Below are positions 38,111 through 51,100 of a DNA stretch of 64,000 bases, one piece after another. Below the pieces are notes generated by a model. That model was given only the letters and a program-made list of their open reading frames with translations, did not search any database and was not told where the DNA came from. The position numbers were made by a program, and so were the translations under genes. The stretch is from assembly GCA_013397455.1 (NCBI GenBank), contig VYZB01000030.1, positions 1,210,334-1,274,333 of the forward strand, given 5' to 3'. The stretch's first letter is position 1. Each line of letters starts with the position of its first letter. Origin of the DNA: Crotophaga sulcirostris (lineage: Eukaryota > Chordata > Aves > Cuculiformes > Crotophagidae).

Positions 38111-40946
38111 CTCAGGAATGTACAGTTCTTTTTAATTCTCATATAGAAAGAAAATTCTTAAGGATCTCCACCCACCCATCTCCACTGAGCTCTCTGCTGT
38201 GGAGGATTTACATAAAGTCTTGTTTGCTTGATCTTACTCTTTCACTAGGATTTGGTGGAGCTCTTCCATGGAAGCACCTTTTGTAGTCCTGGAATTTGTG
38301 TTGTCTTTGTTTTTCAGCGCTGCTTGCAAGGAAGATGTGAATTTGTGCATTAATGCTAGAAAACTGCATGTCTTGAACTGTGTTGCAAGGTCCTTAAAAG
38401 TAAGAAAATCTGCTAGATATCAGGGTTCATTGCCTCTGAAGGAAACAGAGTTCACGCTCAGTCAGCTTTGCCTAGAAATCATACAGCCAGGCAAAGTTAC
38501 ATGATGAAAAAGCTACATTATTCTGTTAAAGTTCAGCTCAAACACAGATTGCAAATTTCACCACACACTTGTCATTACAAAATGAAAATCAAAACATTTG
38601 CTCATTTTAGTTGAAGACCTTGGCTTTATCTGTCATTCTGCAAATTCTGTTTCCCAAAGCCTCTTCATTCTTTAAAGGTATTGACAAGAGGTTTTGGTCA
38701 ATTGAAGGTATTAAAAGTAGATTGGAGGTAGATTCCAGTTTATTGACACTCCTTTAGTCTGTATGATGCTCTATAATAACCTATAACAACCCTACTGAAT
38801 CATCTGATTATACCAGCTGGATGGCTGGTGACCATAAACCCATGAAGACTTGCTTTCCAATCTCTTACTGCGTACCCTTGGTTTACATTGTAAAATCTAG
38901 GTGAATCCAGTAATTTCAATAGCCTTGACACTGGTCAGTGTCAACAAATATATCTTTTTTTCCTTCTGACTGGAGTGTAGTTAATTCTTCATTCATTACT
39001 GGTCATTTCCTACCTTGTGCTGGAGTATGACTTGTCAATTACCTTGCTTAGCTTATGGTCACAATATCCTATTAGTTCCGTGCTGTAAACACTTACAGTT
39101 TTCTTCACATGATTTTATTGGTATTCTGCACTGCTCAGAACCTAAACATGACAAATTCAAATGCAGGCAGCTTTATTGGCAGGCCCTCATGACTGATCAC
39201 ATCAGTGATATTGGGCACCAGTATTGTCATGATGCTCATTTGCTTACTGTCCTTAATCATTGCAGAAGTGGTCGCTTCCCCATCGTCATCAGAATTTCAG
39301 AGGAAGTGCATGAACACCTTAACATACAAATCTCTAATTCCCTAGCCTGTTCATTCTAAAAAAGCTGTGCACCTTTGTATTCATATGCTACTCATGAATT
39401 ATCCCCCTGTCTGCCTCCAAAAAACATTAGCCAACTTCTTTCCTGTCCAATGGCTGGTTTGTCTTCAGGAGGCTTCTTTGTTCTAGGAACTGTACCTAAA
39501 TATTATGCTGAAGACAGTTACTGATGCCTCCTTTCACCACTTCTGGTGAAAACGGGGCTTAAGACTAGAGAACAGAGTGTTTGAACACTTTGAGAACAGC
39601 TGTAGCAGAAGACTTTTCAACAATGATGAGCCAGGGAGTACCCCATGTCCATAAAGTCTGTTTGCTGTGTCCAGTGAAGGCTTCTTAGACTCCCTGTAAT
39701 AATTCTCTATTTTAATGCACCCTTCAATCAATGTTTAAACTTTTGAAATTTGTTTTGCAAAGACTACAGGTTTATTGGGATAGAGCAGACAGCATCTCTG
39801 TGTGTACATATGGAGGCGGGTGTGTTTAGGGGTGGGAGTGTGCATGCCTTAGTGTTTTGGAGCGTATTATCAATTTTCCCTAGTGTTTGTTATCTAAAGA
39901 TTGAAATCTGTAGCTGCACTCTGAGTCTATGTCTCCTTTCATTACAGCAACTTCTAGCTCATACTGATTTATAGCCTGCTAAAAAGTGTGTATCCCATAG
40001 GATAGAAAGAATGGCGTAGAATTTTATATGGCAGGATATACACCAATGAAAAAATAAAGACCAATTTTCTCTGGGCTGGGGAAAGTATACAGGAAGACAG
40101 AAGGAAGGTATAAGCTTAAATAAACAAATAAACAAAAGGGGGAAATTGAAAAGAAAAAGTATTGCAGTGTTGGTCATACCTGCATTCACTTTGCTCTGGA
40201 GTATTTTATTCTTCTGGACCAGAATTGGTCATAAGAGGACATAAAGGGTATATGTTTATATACTAGACTTATATACTAAATTCCAAATTCCTTAATAAGA
40301 ATTCTTAATTAGAATCTCAAATTGAATCTTGTAGAGCCCTGGGCAATGCTTTCTTAGTTCTCATTGAAGTTTGGGGAGGTAAGGCAATCAATTCTTGGGT
40401 TTTAGGATTATTCACCTATTGTATTTTTGATACCACATAGCAGCTGAGGGGCAGCAAAATTCCAAGAGGTGTGCAGGATCATCTGAGTGCCTTCAGTTCT
40501 CCCAGAGTACTGACACACAAAGTTGGCTTGTTTTCACTCAAGCTGTGAACTCAAACGTGAGCATGTTAGGTAAGCACAGCTCTATATGGGGCTCAGTTTA
40601 GCTTACATCAGTTGACATCTTTCAGTAAAGCAGCTGTGTTTAAAGCCACATAGCTAATTTCTGACAGAAGCTCCAAAGATTTTGTTTACTTCACTTCCAG
40701 AATAAAAGAAGAAAAAGTGTATTTAATTCATGCCTTGTGGGGTGATGTTCATTTAGATGGAGTTCTGTGACCCAGGGATTTGTGCTTTCCAATTACATTT
40801 AGCACTTGTTCAGTGGAACTGCATCTCACCTGCATTGGTAGAAAGAACAATAGGAGCTTCCACCATTTCTAAATGCTATTGTCTACCTGGAGACATGAAA
40901 ACTGTTCTGTGAATACAGAGTTAGACTGAGGTAGACAAGGTGAAAG
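38111..40946. other. Non-genic DNA
   Basis: Mostly unique. The first few hundred bases may be further decayed LINE sequence. The longest open frame has 114 codons (39015-39359, plus) with no domain recognised. No RNA gene seen. Confidence 0.5.
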
Positions 40947-41016
40947 GGGCTGACCCAGAGCCCACTGAATATAATAGGTCTTTCTGTTGAACCCAGTGAG
41001 TTTTGGGCCAGACCCC
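40947..41016. repeat. Ancient palindromic amniote repeat
   Basis: The left arm GACCCAGAGCCCACTGAATA and right arm CAGTGAGTTTTGGGCCAGAC are imperfect inverted copies with TCTTTCTGTTGA between them. This follows the familiar amniote motif in which CCAAAGCCCATTGAAGTCAA is mirrored. The class (SINE-derived or DNA element) is uncertain. Confidence 0.5.
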
Positions 41017-42149
41017 AAGTGCACAGTGCGTGAGAGAATGCAGTCTTGAGCAACGAAATTTCAAAACTTTCATATTTTTTCATCACATTGGTATCTAATC
41101 ATATTTTGTATCTTTTTTGGAGTAAAAGGACTCTGATGTCCTGCCTGCAATCTGGAGAATAATAATTATTTCTGAGATGCAGCCTTTTATCTGAATGTTA
41201 AGAGGGAGGAGAAGATAATAGGGAAAAAAAGATAAATAATTTTCTTGGGATCTTATTCTTTAGACCTTCAGGGAGGTAATAGACCCATTTTTATGTTCAG
41301 TGTTTTAAAGCAAAGAATAACCTTAGGAAAGACAGAGAAGAGAGGATTAAAAAAGGTTTTTTTAAGAAAAAGAAAGTAAAAAAGAAAAGAACAAGATTTT
41401 TCATATGGACTTGGGTTTTCTGTCCCTCATTGCCCCTCTTCTGCTCAAATTTCCTAAGGCCTGGTCATTCATTAAGGGATAAGTTTAGATATGAAGTATG
41501 ATAGAAACTTCCAAGTGCTATTCATAAATTGTGAGATCCATCACATACCTAGGGAAGAAAGTTTGTTTCATGTCACAACTGATGAATGAGATCCTCCACC
41601 TTGCATATATTCCAAATTAATTTCAAGACTGAAATTTTACATAACAGAGCTGCATTGGGGTTTGGGACTCATTTCAGGGATAGGAGAGGACTGCAGCTGG
41701 AAAGTGAGGTAGGACTGGAAAAAACAGGACATAATACAGGTGAAACCTGAGTGCATTTGACAGCCCTACACTAGAATTACAGTATGTGTTCCAGGTTCAC
41801 ACTGGCACACATTGATTGTTTAGGCATCATCCTGTCCCTGAAAGCACGAACAAGGACTCTGATTAATTCTGAACCCTATGTTATTGTTAGGGCTGTGAAA
41901 GAACAGATCCAATAGTGCTGAGAAACAAGAACTTGATTGCTGTATTGAATTACTGTGCATGTGAGAACCTGCCTTCTTTGCCCAGCTCATGTATTCCTGG
42001 ATGGTCTGTACAAGAACTTAGACAAACTCTGAAGCAAATGTTTTTGGAAGACTCTGGAGAATCTTGGAAGTTGCTGGAACATTTGTTTGTTTTCTGTTGC
42101 TTTCTTTAGTTCATGTCAACAGCTTCCTACTTCTAATGGTTTTGCCATC
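41017..42149. other. Non-genic DNA
   Basis: Contains an A-rich stretch at about 41345-41395 (AAGAAAAAGAAAG type). No gene or transposon recognised. Confidence 0.5.
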
Positions 42150-42314
42150 TGTTATGGTTTTGGCCTCTTCTTTTCCCCCTGCTCTAGCCATGTTCTATGA
42201 AGCCAAGGCTTTCTAATCTGCATTTGTGATGCAGACCCAAGAGGAGATTAGTTCTAAAATGACTAGAAAATATCACCTGGCTCGCTCAGATAAACCCGAG
42301 ACAAAACCAGAACA
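42150..42314. mobile_element. 165-bp element with inverted termini, LTR-like
   Basis: It begins TGTTATGGTTTTGGCCTC and ends GAGACAAAACCAGAACA. The complement of the end is TGTTCTGGTTTTGTCTC, so the outer 13 bases match with one mismatch. The same terminal word occurs at the start of the solo LTR at 61684 (TGTTCTGGTTT), and avian LTRs often begin TGTYATGGTTTTGGC, as I recall. There is no matching target duplication (CCATC before, GTGCT after). It could be a small or internally deleted LTR, or a MITE-like element. Confidence 0.4.
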
Positions 42315-43609
42315 GTGCTGATCTTTATATAGTCCTGGTTATCACATAGACTTCTGCTTGCCTTTTATTCTGCATTAAAATATAGTTGTAGTTCAGAAAT
42401 GTGGTGGTAAAGATTACCCTGTGGGGTGTCGTATTCGATCTCTGTCAATGATGCCCAGATGCAATTCGCTCACTTGGCAAATCAAAGGATGATTTTTCTT
42501 TCCTTCACGTGTGTACCTCTGGCACCAGGGGTACTACCCTAGATCTTTCAGTCAAACTGGCTACTTTCTTAGCTGCTATACCAGTATAGAACATGAAAAC
42601 AAAAACCTCTAAGCAGAATTTTCTGTTCTTGTGAAGTAACTGTTTTTACTGATACTAAGAGTATCACAGCATTGCCAACAAAAATTCAGTGGCTTTAATT
42701 AGTTCTTTCCCTCTTCTATACAACATAATACAAAGGAAACAGTATGTGTCTTTGAGCTTTTGGTGTAAAGAACTACAACCAAAGAACACATTTCCACTGT
42801 TGTGATGCTTTTAAAATCATCATGGCTAGTATTTATCCACCCAGTGTCCAGGGCTTTCAGTCATAACTATGACAGGGAAAGACAATTAAATACTGCAAAA
42901 CATTTCCAACAAATGCAAGTTTGAATTTTTGTGTTTAGTTTGAACACGTTTGCATTTCTACTGTCTTGGTTTTTGCCAGGAACCCAGCTAGAGTTGATCT
43001 GGGCAGAGGGAGGTGGAAGAAAAGTCATGGAAAGGACACACAGAGCTTGTGATTGTGTGATGTTGATTTTGAAAGCTGAGCTTTTCCAACGATGGAAAAA
43101 AAACCTGAGCTTTTCCAGCTTTTTTCCAGCTTTTCCATTCTCCATAACTTACGTGAATATGGCAAAACACTGAAGAAATATCATAGTCTTACATCCAGAT
43201 CTTTGCAAGCAGGACAAAGGTGAAGTTTTCAGAATAAACTATTACTCATTATAATTTTTCTGGGAACAGAAAGAGTTCTTTCAGGACGAATGGTTTAAAC
43301 CTGTAATGGTGATGGTGAGTGGTACTTGATAATGGCCTGTGTCCAATGTCTTAAAGTGGTATATTAATGCATTGTCCCCATTCCAAAATCACAAATGAAA
43401 CTATGACATTCTTCACTCACTGAGATTTAGAAAGTGCTATTTACCTACCTAAAATTATTTCCTCTATTTTAACTGGTCATAATTTTTTGTTCCATCTTTA
43501 TTATGTATGTCCATGCCCTAACTCTAGTAGAAGTTAAAAAAAACCACACAGATTACAGCCCATTTAGGGATTTTGCCACAATGGAGGTTCTCGAACAACA
43601 GTGATCCAA
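42315..43609. other. Non-genic DNA
   Basis: No gene recognised. A cluster of short direct repeats of the GAGCTTTTCCA type lies at 43076-43135. Confidence 0.5.
43076..43135 (+). repeat. Short direct repeats (CTGAGCTTTTCCA type)
   Basis: CTGAGCTTTTCCA occurs at 43076-43088 and again at 43105-43117, followed by two degenerate AGCTTTTCC-like units. Between them TTTTCCAACGATGGAAAA forms a short hairpin-capable palindrome. This is probably local slippage or duplication. Confidence 0.7.
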
Positions 43610-43735
43610 AATAAATTAGCTCCAATTGATTGGTTTCCCCAATTAAATTAAATCTCCTCTTAGTGCAATAGAGAGTTTCCATATGTAATTGCAGTAAAAT
43701 AACTCAGCAGATCTTAGGCAACTGATTCAGTTACA
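43610..43735. promoter_or_regulatory. Candidate conserved non-coding element
   Basis: The block is dense in AATTAG, CAATTGATTGG, CAATTAAATTAAATC and ATGTAATTGC words, that is overlapping homeodomain and CCAAT-like sites. No repeat similarity is recognised. Enhancer-like by texture only. Confidence 0.25.
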
Positions 43736-46389
43736 CATTCATAGCTAGACTCAGCATCTCTCTTGTGACTGCTAGGGAAGGATGTCCTTTCCAACGCAGA
43801 TGGGTTGTATAGAATGAGGATTGGGAATGTTTCTAACCTGATCTTCAAAAGTGAAAGATTACTGCAATGGGGAAGACCAAACTAATGAGAAGGGATCTTC
43901 CCCTACGTCCATCCGCCATCATATTTGTTGATTTCTTGTCTTTCAACAGAGTTAGATCAAAAAATATTAACAATGTGGATTTTTTCTAGGAAAAGACTGT
44001 GTGAAGAGAAAAAACTTATTAAAGATTCTCTGAGGTGGCAAGTACTTGATGTCTCCTCTTAATGTCAGCCATACTAGAGCTTTCTTATTCCCACCACGTG
44101 GAACTTCACTAAAGTATAATCAAAGTAAAGCAAAAAACCTTTTTTCTTCTTACTGCCATTGTTTTCCACTCAAGGTGAATGGGAAAGGGATTTGGTGACC
44201 TGAAATAACAAAACTGTGAAAACAGAAGCAAAGATATAGAAACTGCCTGCCTTTATCCTGCGCAGCGTTGCCCTACACTGATGGAGTGCTTCTCTATCTT
44301 TGCATTTTGCTCACACTCTGAGCATACTGATGTTGAACATTCTGTGAGATGAGGCTACAGTACATTGTCTTCTAATTAGATTAAAGCTGTCATGCAAAAC
44401 CCCCTCTTTGGAGTCCTCTTAGGAGGAGCAAAAAAGGAAAATATCACAGCAGTGGAGGGAGGAGAGAAATAGAGGGCCAGAAACAGATACCTGCAAAAAT
44501 GTAGGGGGGGAATAATGCCCTTTGAGGAATACACTCTGCTTCCTGCAGTGTGTCTCCAAGTCCTGGTTCTTCCAGACTGCCAAGTGAGAAAGGATAACTA
44601 TCCATTTTCAGGGATATATCAAAAACTGATGAATCCTGTATTTTATCACCTGTAAGGGCAATTTTCCAATCATGCTGCTGCTATATTTACTCATGATGGC
44701 TGACTACAGAGAGTAGAAAAATAGTGCAGCACTCATCCACAATTTGAACCAAGCACAATTCAGTGCCTGGGAACCTTATTTTATGGAAGCAGTTGATATT
44801 TATTACTTCAGTGTCAAAGGTAATGAATTGGCCAAATATGCAAGTAGAATATTGCCCTTGTGGAATTAGAATTTTCTGCTGTTTATATTCCACTATGCAT
44901 GGATGTGTCTAAATTTCAGGACCCTGGCAATGTACCAGTTCAGTATTTGCATGTACAACCCCCTTTTGTTTCCATAAATCCACAAGTAAGGGCTAGAAGA
45001 AGCCACGTCCCTGAAGAGTGACCGATCCAGGAAACTGATGGACTACAGGCAATGCAGCTGTCATGCAGTCTCAGTACAGCTTGTGCTTTTAGGAGCTAAG
45101 GGAGCATCTCAATGAGCTGAAATGATTTTTAGTTTTGCTTTTGGGATAGCTGCTTTATCATGCATGGCAAAGACATGAATGGATATGGAAAGTCATCTTT
45201 CCAAGTGCCAGGGAATTATTTTGTCACATAGCCTGTAAAAACGAATGATTTGGCTAACAAAATCTGACTTATACAGGATTTGGGGAAAGAGAAAATTAAC
45301 ACTAAAGAAACCCTTAATGTTTTTCTTCCTACTTGAAAACATCACGGCTGTAAGCTCTGCTTCTTTGGCCCTTCTGCATCAAGAAATAAACCCAACCAGT
45401 CATAGGGCAAAGTTGAGAGTCTCCTTTTAGCAGTAGAATAGAGCTCCTGACTGGGACTGTGAAAATTCTCACTAGTTTAACACTACAGATACACCCTCCT
45501 AGATCTTATGTGCAACAGAGAGCAATGGAAAAATTCCACTTGTCAGAGGAAAGAATTTGACACGTTTGTGCCTTTTGGTGCAGTTGCACTGGAGCGAGAG
45601 TAAGAATGGTAGAAACAGCCTTGACAAAGAAGGAGTACCAGGCAAAGTGCAGGTGACAGTGCAATTTATCACATGGCTGTGAAATGTATTAGCTGCCTAT
45701 CACCCTCGGTTATGTAAAACAAAGAGAGAGAGAATTGATTAAACTATGACCTCTTCCATCTACTGGCTGTCATTTTAGTTGTTGTGACAGAGGCTAGTGT
45801 CTAGTCATTAAATGCACAGACTTCTCAGTTTCAGATCTGAGCACTAGATTAATAGTTCATGTCCCGTGATTCCTTTTCCTTCTGCTTGACTCAGTGCGTA
45901 TGGTGGAAGGTCCCCTCTGTGTACATGACCACTCTGGAGTTGGCTGTCCAACCTTCACAGAGCCGTGGTGGATCAGTGGTTTGCTTCTCTTTCTCTTCTG
46001 GCCCAGAGCCTTGTACTCTTGTAAATGGCTCCAGATCCTGGTAGTACAAAGGCCTGATATCTTTTGAGTAGTTTGATGTAAAATCCCTTAGGGAAGAGGA
46101 CCAGATTGTTCTCTTCTAACTTCCCAGTCCTGGGGGAAGATAGGAAACCATCTTCAAAAGTTTAGTTATGCAAAGAATTACAGTTGCCTCTATGACAAAA
46201 GAGCTTGAAGTAGCAAATTATTTAGCACCACACTTAAGGGGATGTTTTACAGGTTTCTGTTATAGTCTGTTTCCATCTGGTTAGTCCAGATAAGGCTTTT
46301 AAAGAACCTCTTTTTCCATAGAAGCTTGATACTTCCTCCTCTTATTTGCAGTTTAGAGAGATGGATAGCTGTAAAGGTAAAACAAACTT
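43736..46389. other. Non-genic DNA
   Basis: Unique sequence. A homeodomain-like palindrome TCTAATTAGATTAAAGC is at about 44371-44387, followed by CATGCAAAAC. No gene recognised. Confidence 0.5.
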
Positions 46390-46515
46390 TAAAAAGGTAG
46401 CTGCTAATCATGAAAATTAATTAGTGAAGTTGCACAGGCTCTTTAATCAATATAGATAACTACCTGACCTGAGTAAGTAACTGAGCTGCAGACAGGCTCT
46501 GTGGAGTAAGCATTG
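46390..46515. promoter_or_regulatory. Candidate conserved non-coding element
   Basis: Contains GCTGCTAATCATGAAAATTA, ATTAGTGAAGTTGC, TTTAATCAATATAGATAAC and CTGACCTGAG. These combine ATTA, ATCAAT and a TGACCT half-site in about 120 bases. Not recognised as a repeat. Low-certainty regulatory guess. Confidence 0.2.
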
Positions 46516-48019
46516 CAATATTAGCGTATTGCTTCTGTGGCAAGGATTTATGAGAGACACTATAAACCTTTATAGTACAAGGGTCCACTAGACCTTTGAG
46601 AATCATTCTAACATTTCAGTACACTAGTGTATCCAGAAAGAATACAAAAAGGGCTGACCTTTAGGTGTTTGCATATATTTTTCTTCATACCCATGTCAGG
46701 TTATCTGAGCATCTAACACAGAAGGGCAAATAGTCCATGGATTATTAACATGCATTTTTGGGGACCCTTGGATTATCCAAAGGTGCTATGAGTATCTGAA
46801 TAAACAGGCTTGGTCAACAAGGGTCATCCTTCAGGGCACAGGAATGTGTAATGAAGGATCATCAGACAGTGAAAAATTATTTTCCTTAGAGGTTCGTCTT
46901 GTAATTCTGCAGTAGGTAACCTGACCTGAAAACAATTCTCCTGAGCACCCCTTCCCATTGGGTCAGATTAGACTCCTTGTCTGAAAGAGTCGGATTACTC
47001 TGCTATTGTAGTCAGCTGCATCCTTCAATCTTTCAAACAGAAAGGAATATATGTAGAGCTGGGAAAGGATGACTACCCACGGTCTGCCAGAAGGCTGATG
47101 TTGAATCTCCGGTAATCTGATCCCACTATATAAAAGCCTTATTGCTCTGGTTTTAGTATGTTCTTACTGTTGACTTGGCTAGGAGAAGGTGTGAGAAGTA
47201 GTGTCAATGTGATCCTTCCCTGGCTTGTGTCTTAACTCCTCTCCTGAAGCTGAAGGAACCCATTTGTTTGCCTCTGGATGGTCCCAAAGATAGAACCTCC
47301 TGTAGCGAGACCTGGCCTATCCGTGGTTACATTTTTTTTACTGGCTTGCATTTGAGAAATGGATTCAGGAAGAGGGTTGAGAAGTAAATCCAGTGAAATC
47401 TAAATAAAACACCAACAGGTTGAAGAATGGATCCATCAGGCTCCCAGAGCAAAGAAAAGCAGTGTCAAGCTGCTCATATTTGTGCCAGCTATCAGTAGCC
47501 ATGTAGGCCCTTTCTGGTAGCTAAGCAACAGAGGCCATAAAGACATCCTGGCTACTCAAGCTAATTCTTTAGATTTTTTTTTCCTTATGGGAAAGCTGTA
47601 AGTGTGGGCAACCAGGTATGAAAGAAGCCAAAAGTGGATTTCTTCCTGTATTTTGAAGCAGCCAAAGTGAGGAGAAGGATCTATACACGTGAACATGAGT
47701 TACAGAGGAAATCTAAATTCAAATGAGTCTTAGAAACATTACAAAAGCCCAGTATGTAATTTGGAAAGTTCACAGAACATTTTTGTCCCTGGGAGTCCCC
47801 AGTCACTACCTAATAAACACAAGTATCCTTATGTTGATTATAGAATTCTGCCTGCTTTAGTTGCCTAGGTCCATTAGTCACCAAATTAAATTTTGTATAA
47901 GTAATAGTGAAGCACTTTCAGGTAGTTTTGTTCAGCGAATAATGAAGAGCAGCCTGAAAATCAACTTACCTAACCATTTATTCTGTGGATAAATGCTGGA
48001 GGAAGTCATAATAGCAATA
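46516..48019. other. Non-genic DNA
   Basis: No gene, RNA or transposon recognised. Confidence 0.5.
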
Positions 48020-48110
48020 ACTGAGATTTATTTAGCTCTTTTTATTCGAAAGAATCCCAGAGGGCTTTTCTCACAGCATACAAAGAGATTGCTCATTCCC
48101 TGCTGAAATG
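48020..48110 (+). repeat. Possible MIR3/L3-type ancient repeat
   Basis: GATTTATTTAGCTCTTTTTA followed by TTCGAAAGAATCCCAGAGGG resembles the old amniote repeat core in which TATAGCGCTTTTCATCC is followed by GATCTCAAAGCGCTTTA. Highly diverged. Confidence 0.4.
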
Positions 48111-51100
48111 CAACACTTCTGGGGTGGAACATAGCAACTGCTCTACTCTATCAAGAACTACATCAGATTTGTTAACAGGTGAAGAGAGAAACAATGGTGG
48201 TATTTTATGTAGGCAGTGTATAATCTTCTTAACTGGAATTTGACCAGAATTTTAGATTTGAAAAGTTTTATGCTTACAGGAAAGGACAGGGTCATCGAGA
48301 CCTTGATTTTTTTAATATATCTTTTCCAAAAGATGGCTACAGATTGAGCACTGGTTTGGTACAGACTAACAAGCAAGACCATCCTGAACTAATTGCTAGG
48401 TATAGCATCTGGGTTTTCCTAACAGGCCTTTCTGTCATCCAGGTTCATATTTGCCTTGTTTATATTAAATCGTGAGATAATATTGAGTTGCAAGTACTGG
48501 TTTACCACTCTTAATCCAAACTGGATTTTCTTTGTCTGTATTAACTTTCCAAAAACTAAATTAGGTGTATGATGCTCAGATCATCTCTTTGGGAGCTTGA
48601 AAAGAGATACTGTATTTTATTATTTGATGTGAACATAACAGAGCTTATAACACATTTGCTTCTCCATGATTGCCATAGTGTTGAGTTAGTGCAGGTGAGA
48701 TCATATGAAATAACTCACTGTTTAGTGAAAGATAGAGAGAGCACCTTGCATGCCCCACCAAGTGGTAATCACATGTGCATATGCAGAATACAGAAGCATG
48801 TTTCCCCATAAACAACGTTCTTTTGCCAAAGCTCCCCATGTCTTTCTTATCTACCTTTGTGGTTTTCATTGCTTTCTCAGGCTGCTAAGCTCTACTGCAA
48901 AAATAATATTAAGAAAAATACCATTCTATATATATATATGCCTGATTCTATCTAGTAATTATCAGCAACTGAAGTTTAGGCTGGCTTTGTCTTCAAGCAC
49001 TAGGAGAACTCAAAGCTGATACATAGTGGAAGCTGGCAGGAAAATTGCCTAAGTGACCTTCCTAACTAATGAGATGTTGAGGGTCACAACCACAGAACAG
49101 ATGAATCGGGGACAGTTCAAGAAAAACTAAGCAGTAAACTATAGTAGAACACAAGAACATCAATCATTCTGTTTTGGCTTTAATATCTCAACCTGTAGAT
49201 GCAGGCTAGATAAAGACAAGAAAATCCAGGTGCCAGATTTTAAAGCAGTAAGGCCGGCCCTTGGCTGTCTGGTGGTAAGTAGAAAGCTGCAAGCATCAAG
49301 TTGTCCTCCCTATTTCACTTCACTCCTTGTTTCTTATTGCGTTCTCCTCAAGATCTCATTTTCCTGCCACATTTTAGCAGACAAATTCTAACTATGTAAA
49401 AGAAGCAGTGGTTTGGAGTTTTGTATGTTTCTGTAAATTAAAGGAAAAGTTGACAGATCTACTGTTAATAGTTGAAAAAAAAGTTAATGGAAGTAGAGGC
49501 TGAAAATATCATAGGATAAATTCCTGGTACATAAAAGAGTGAAATTAGGGCAGCACCACCTTCTTTGTCTTCAGACAAGACTCTTATTAACCGATTTAAA
49601 AAATCAGAATACAACTTTTTTGTACACAGACTCTTTACTTAATTTAGCCAGCAGAGCTACTGGTGAATATCAGCAGTGTTGCGGATCACTTAATATCCTT
49701 AATAACACCTTAGTGACAATGCTGCTTTTATTCCCTGATAACATTTGAGTGCTTTATCCACTTGCAACAAAATGTGGAAGAGGGGGTAAAAATCTTAAGA
49801 GCCTGGAAGTCTGTTGAAAATAGATGTTAAAATAGAGCAGAGAGACCCTGGTGTACTGATGAGGGCAGACAGAACTTGGAGAGTCCTGTTTGCAGCAGTG
49901 GGCTCACTGGCTGGTTGTCATACTGATGTTATTCCACTTTCAAATTGTTGTGGACTTACTGCAGTACTTTGGTGTTCATGTAGGACTTCACTGGGGAACT
50001 AGGGCTGCTGTAGAGGACGAAAGTGGCTTAGGTCAATCAATAGCAACTTGGGCTTTGCTAGTTCTGCTTTCTGTGAAAGTTGTTTTTAATCTTAAAATGC
50101 TGCTAAAACCGCTCAACAACAATCATTTGTGAAACTGCTGGGCTGTTCTAGGCTGAGCTCTCCCTCACATCGAATGGCTGACTTGAACATCTTTATGCTT
50201 TTGTTTTCATTTCTGTAGAAATGGGAATAATAAATCCCGGCCTTCACAGTGAGGTCTTTTAAGACTTTTCTATTTTTTCTCATGTTTGTCAATATCTTCA
50301 AGAGATCAATATCATTTCTGGTTATTTTTATTTACTGCTAACCCAAGCTTTATGAATGCCAGTTATCTCAAAGTGAAGAGCTGTGTATACCTGCTGTCTG
50401 GTCCTTGCAGAGTTTTCTTGAACAGAGATACGGCAAGCAGAGGAATGGGCTGGTGAACCAGGCAGTTGAAGGAACAGATCATTTGCACATGACACAGCAA
50501 AGAGAAAGATGCAGGATTAATATTCTTCTTCCTATTTATACTCGAAATTGATGTGGACTTCCTCTCCCTTTCCCACTATCCCTCATGCTCCTAAATCTGA
50601 GATGGTATGGATAATGAATGTGTTCAGTCATTCGGCATGTGTGGGAGTTTAACACTAGGAGAAATAACCCAGCTAAAGCCTTGCAAATGATTTTACTAAA
50701 TCTGCCCTTTGTTGAATACACTGCAAGCCAAGAGCATGCCTTCTTCTACCAAAGAGATAACAGCAGAGTGCACAGTTGGTGTTTGCTCAGCTCCAGCTAC
50801 CTGACTTTGCTCCACACTGTGCCAATTTGGTCCAAAACTTTCCTAAGAGCTAAGTGACTAAGGACAGTAATTAGCATTATCATAGTGCTTCATGGAGACT
50901 CTACTCAAGGAAGGATTTCTAATCTTGATGTCTTACAGATTTTCCTCTGTATAACCTAAGACTGCAAGAACACCTGGTATGGAATCTTTGAGGGCAGGGG
51001 AAGGCAACACTATGTCTTCTGTAAATTGACATGGATGTACAATTTATGAAAGCAATAGCATTGTATTTCTTATTAAACCATGTGAAGGACCTATGATAAT

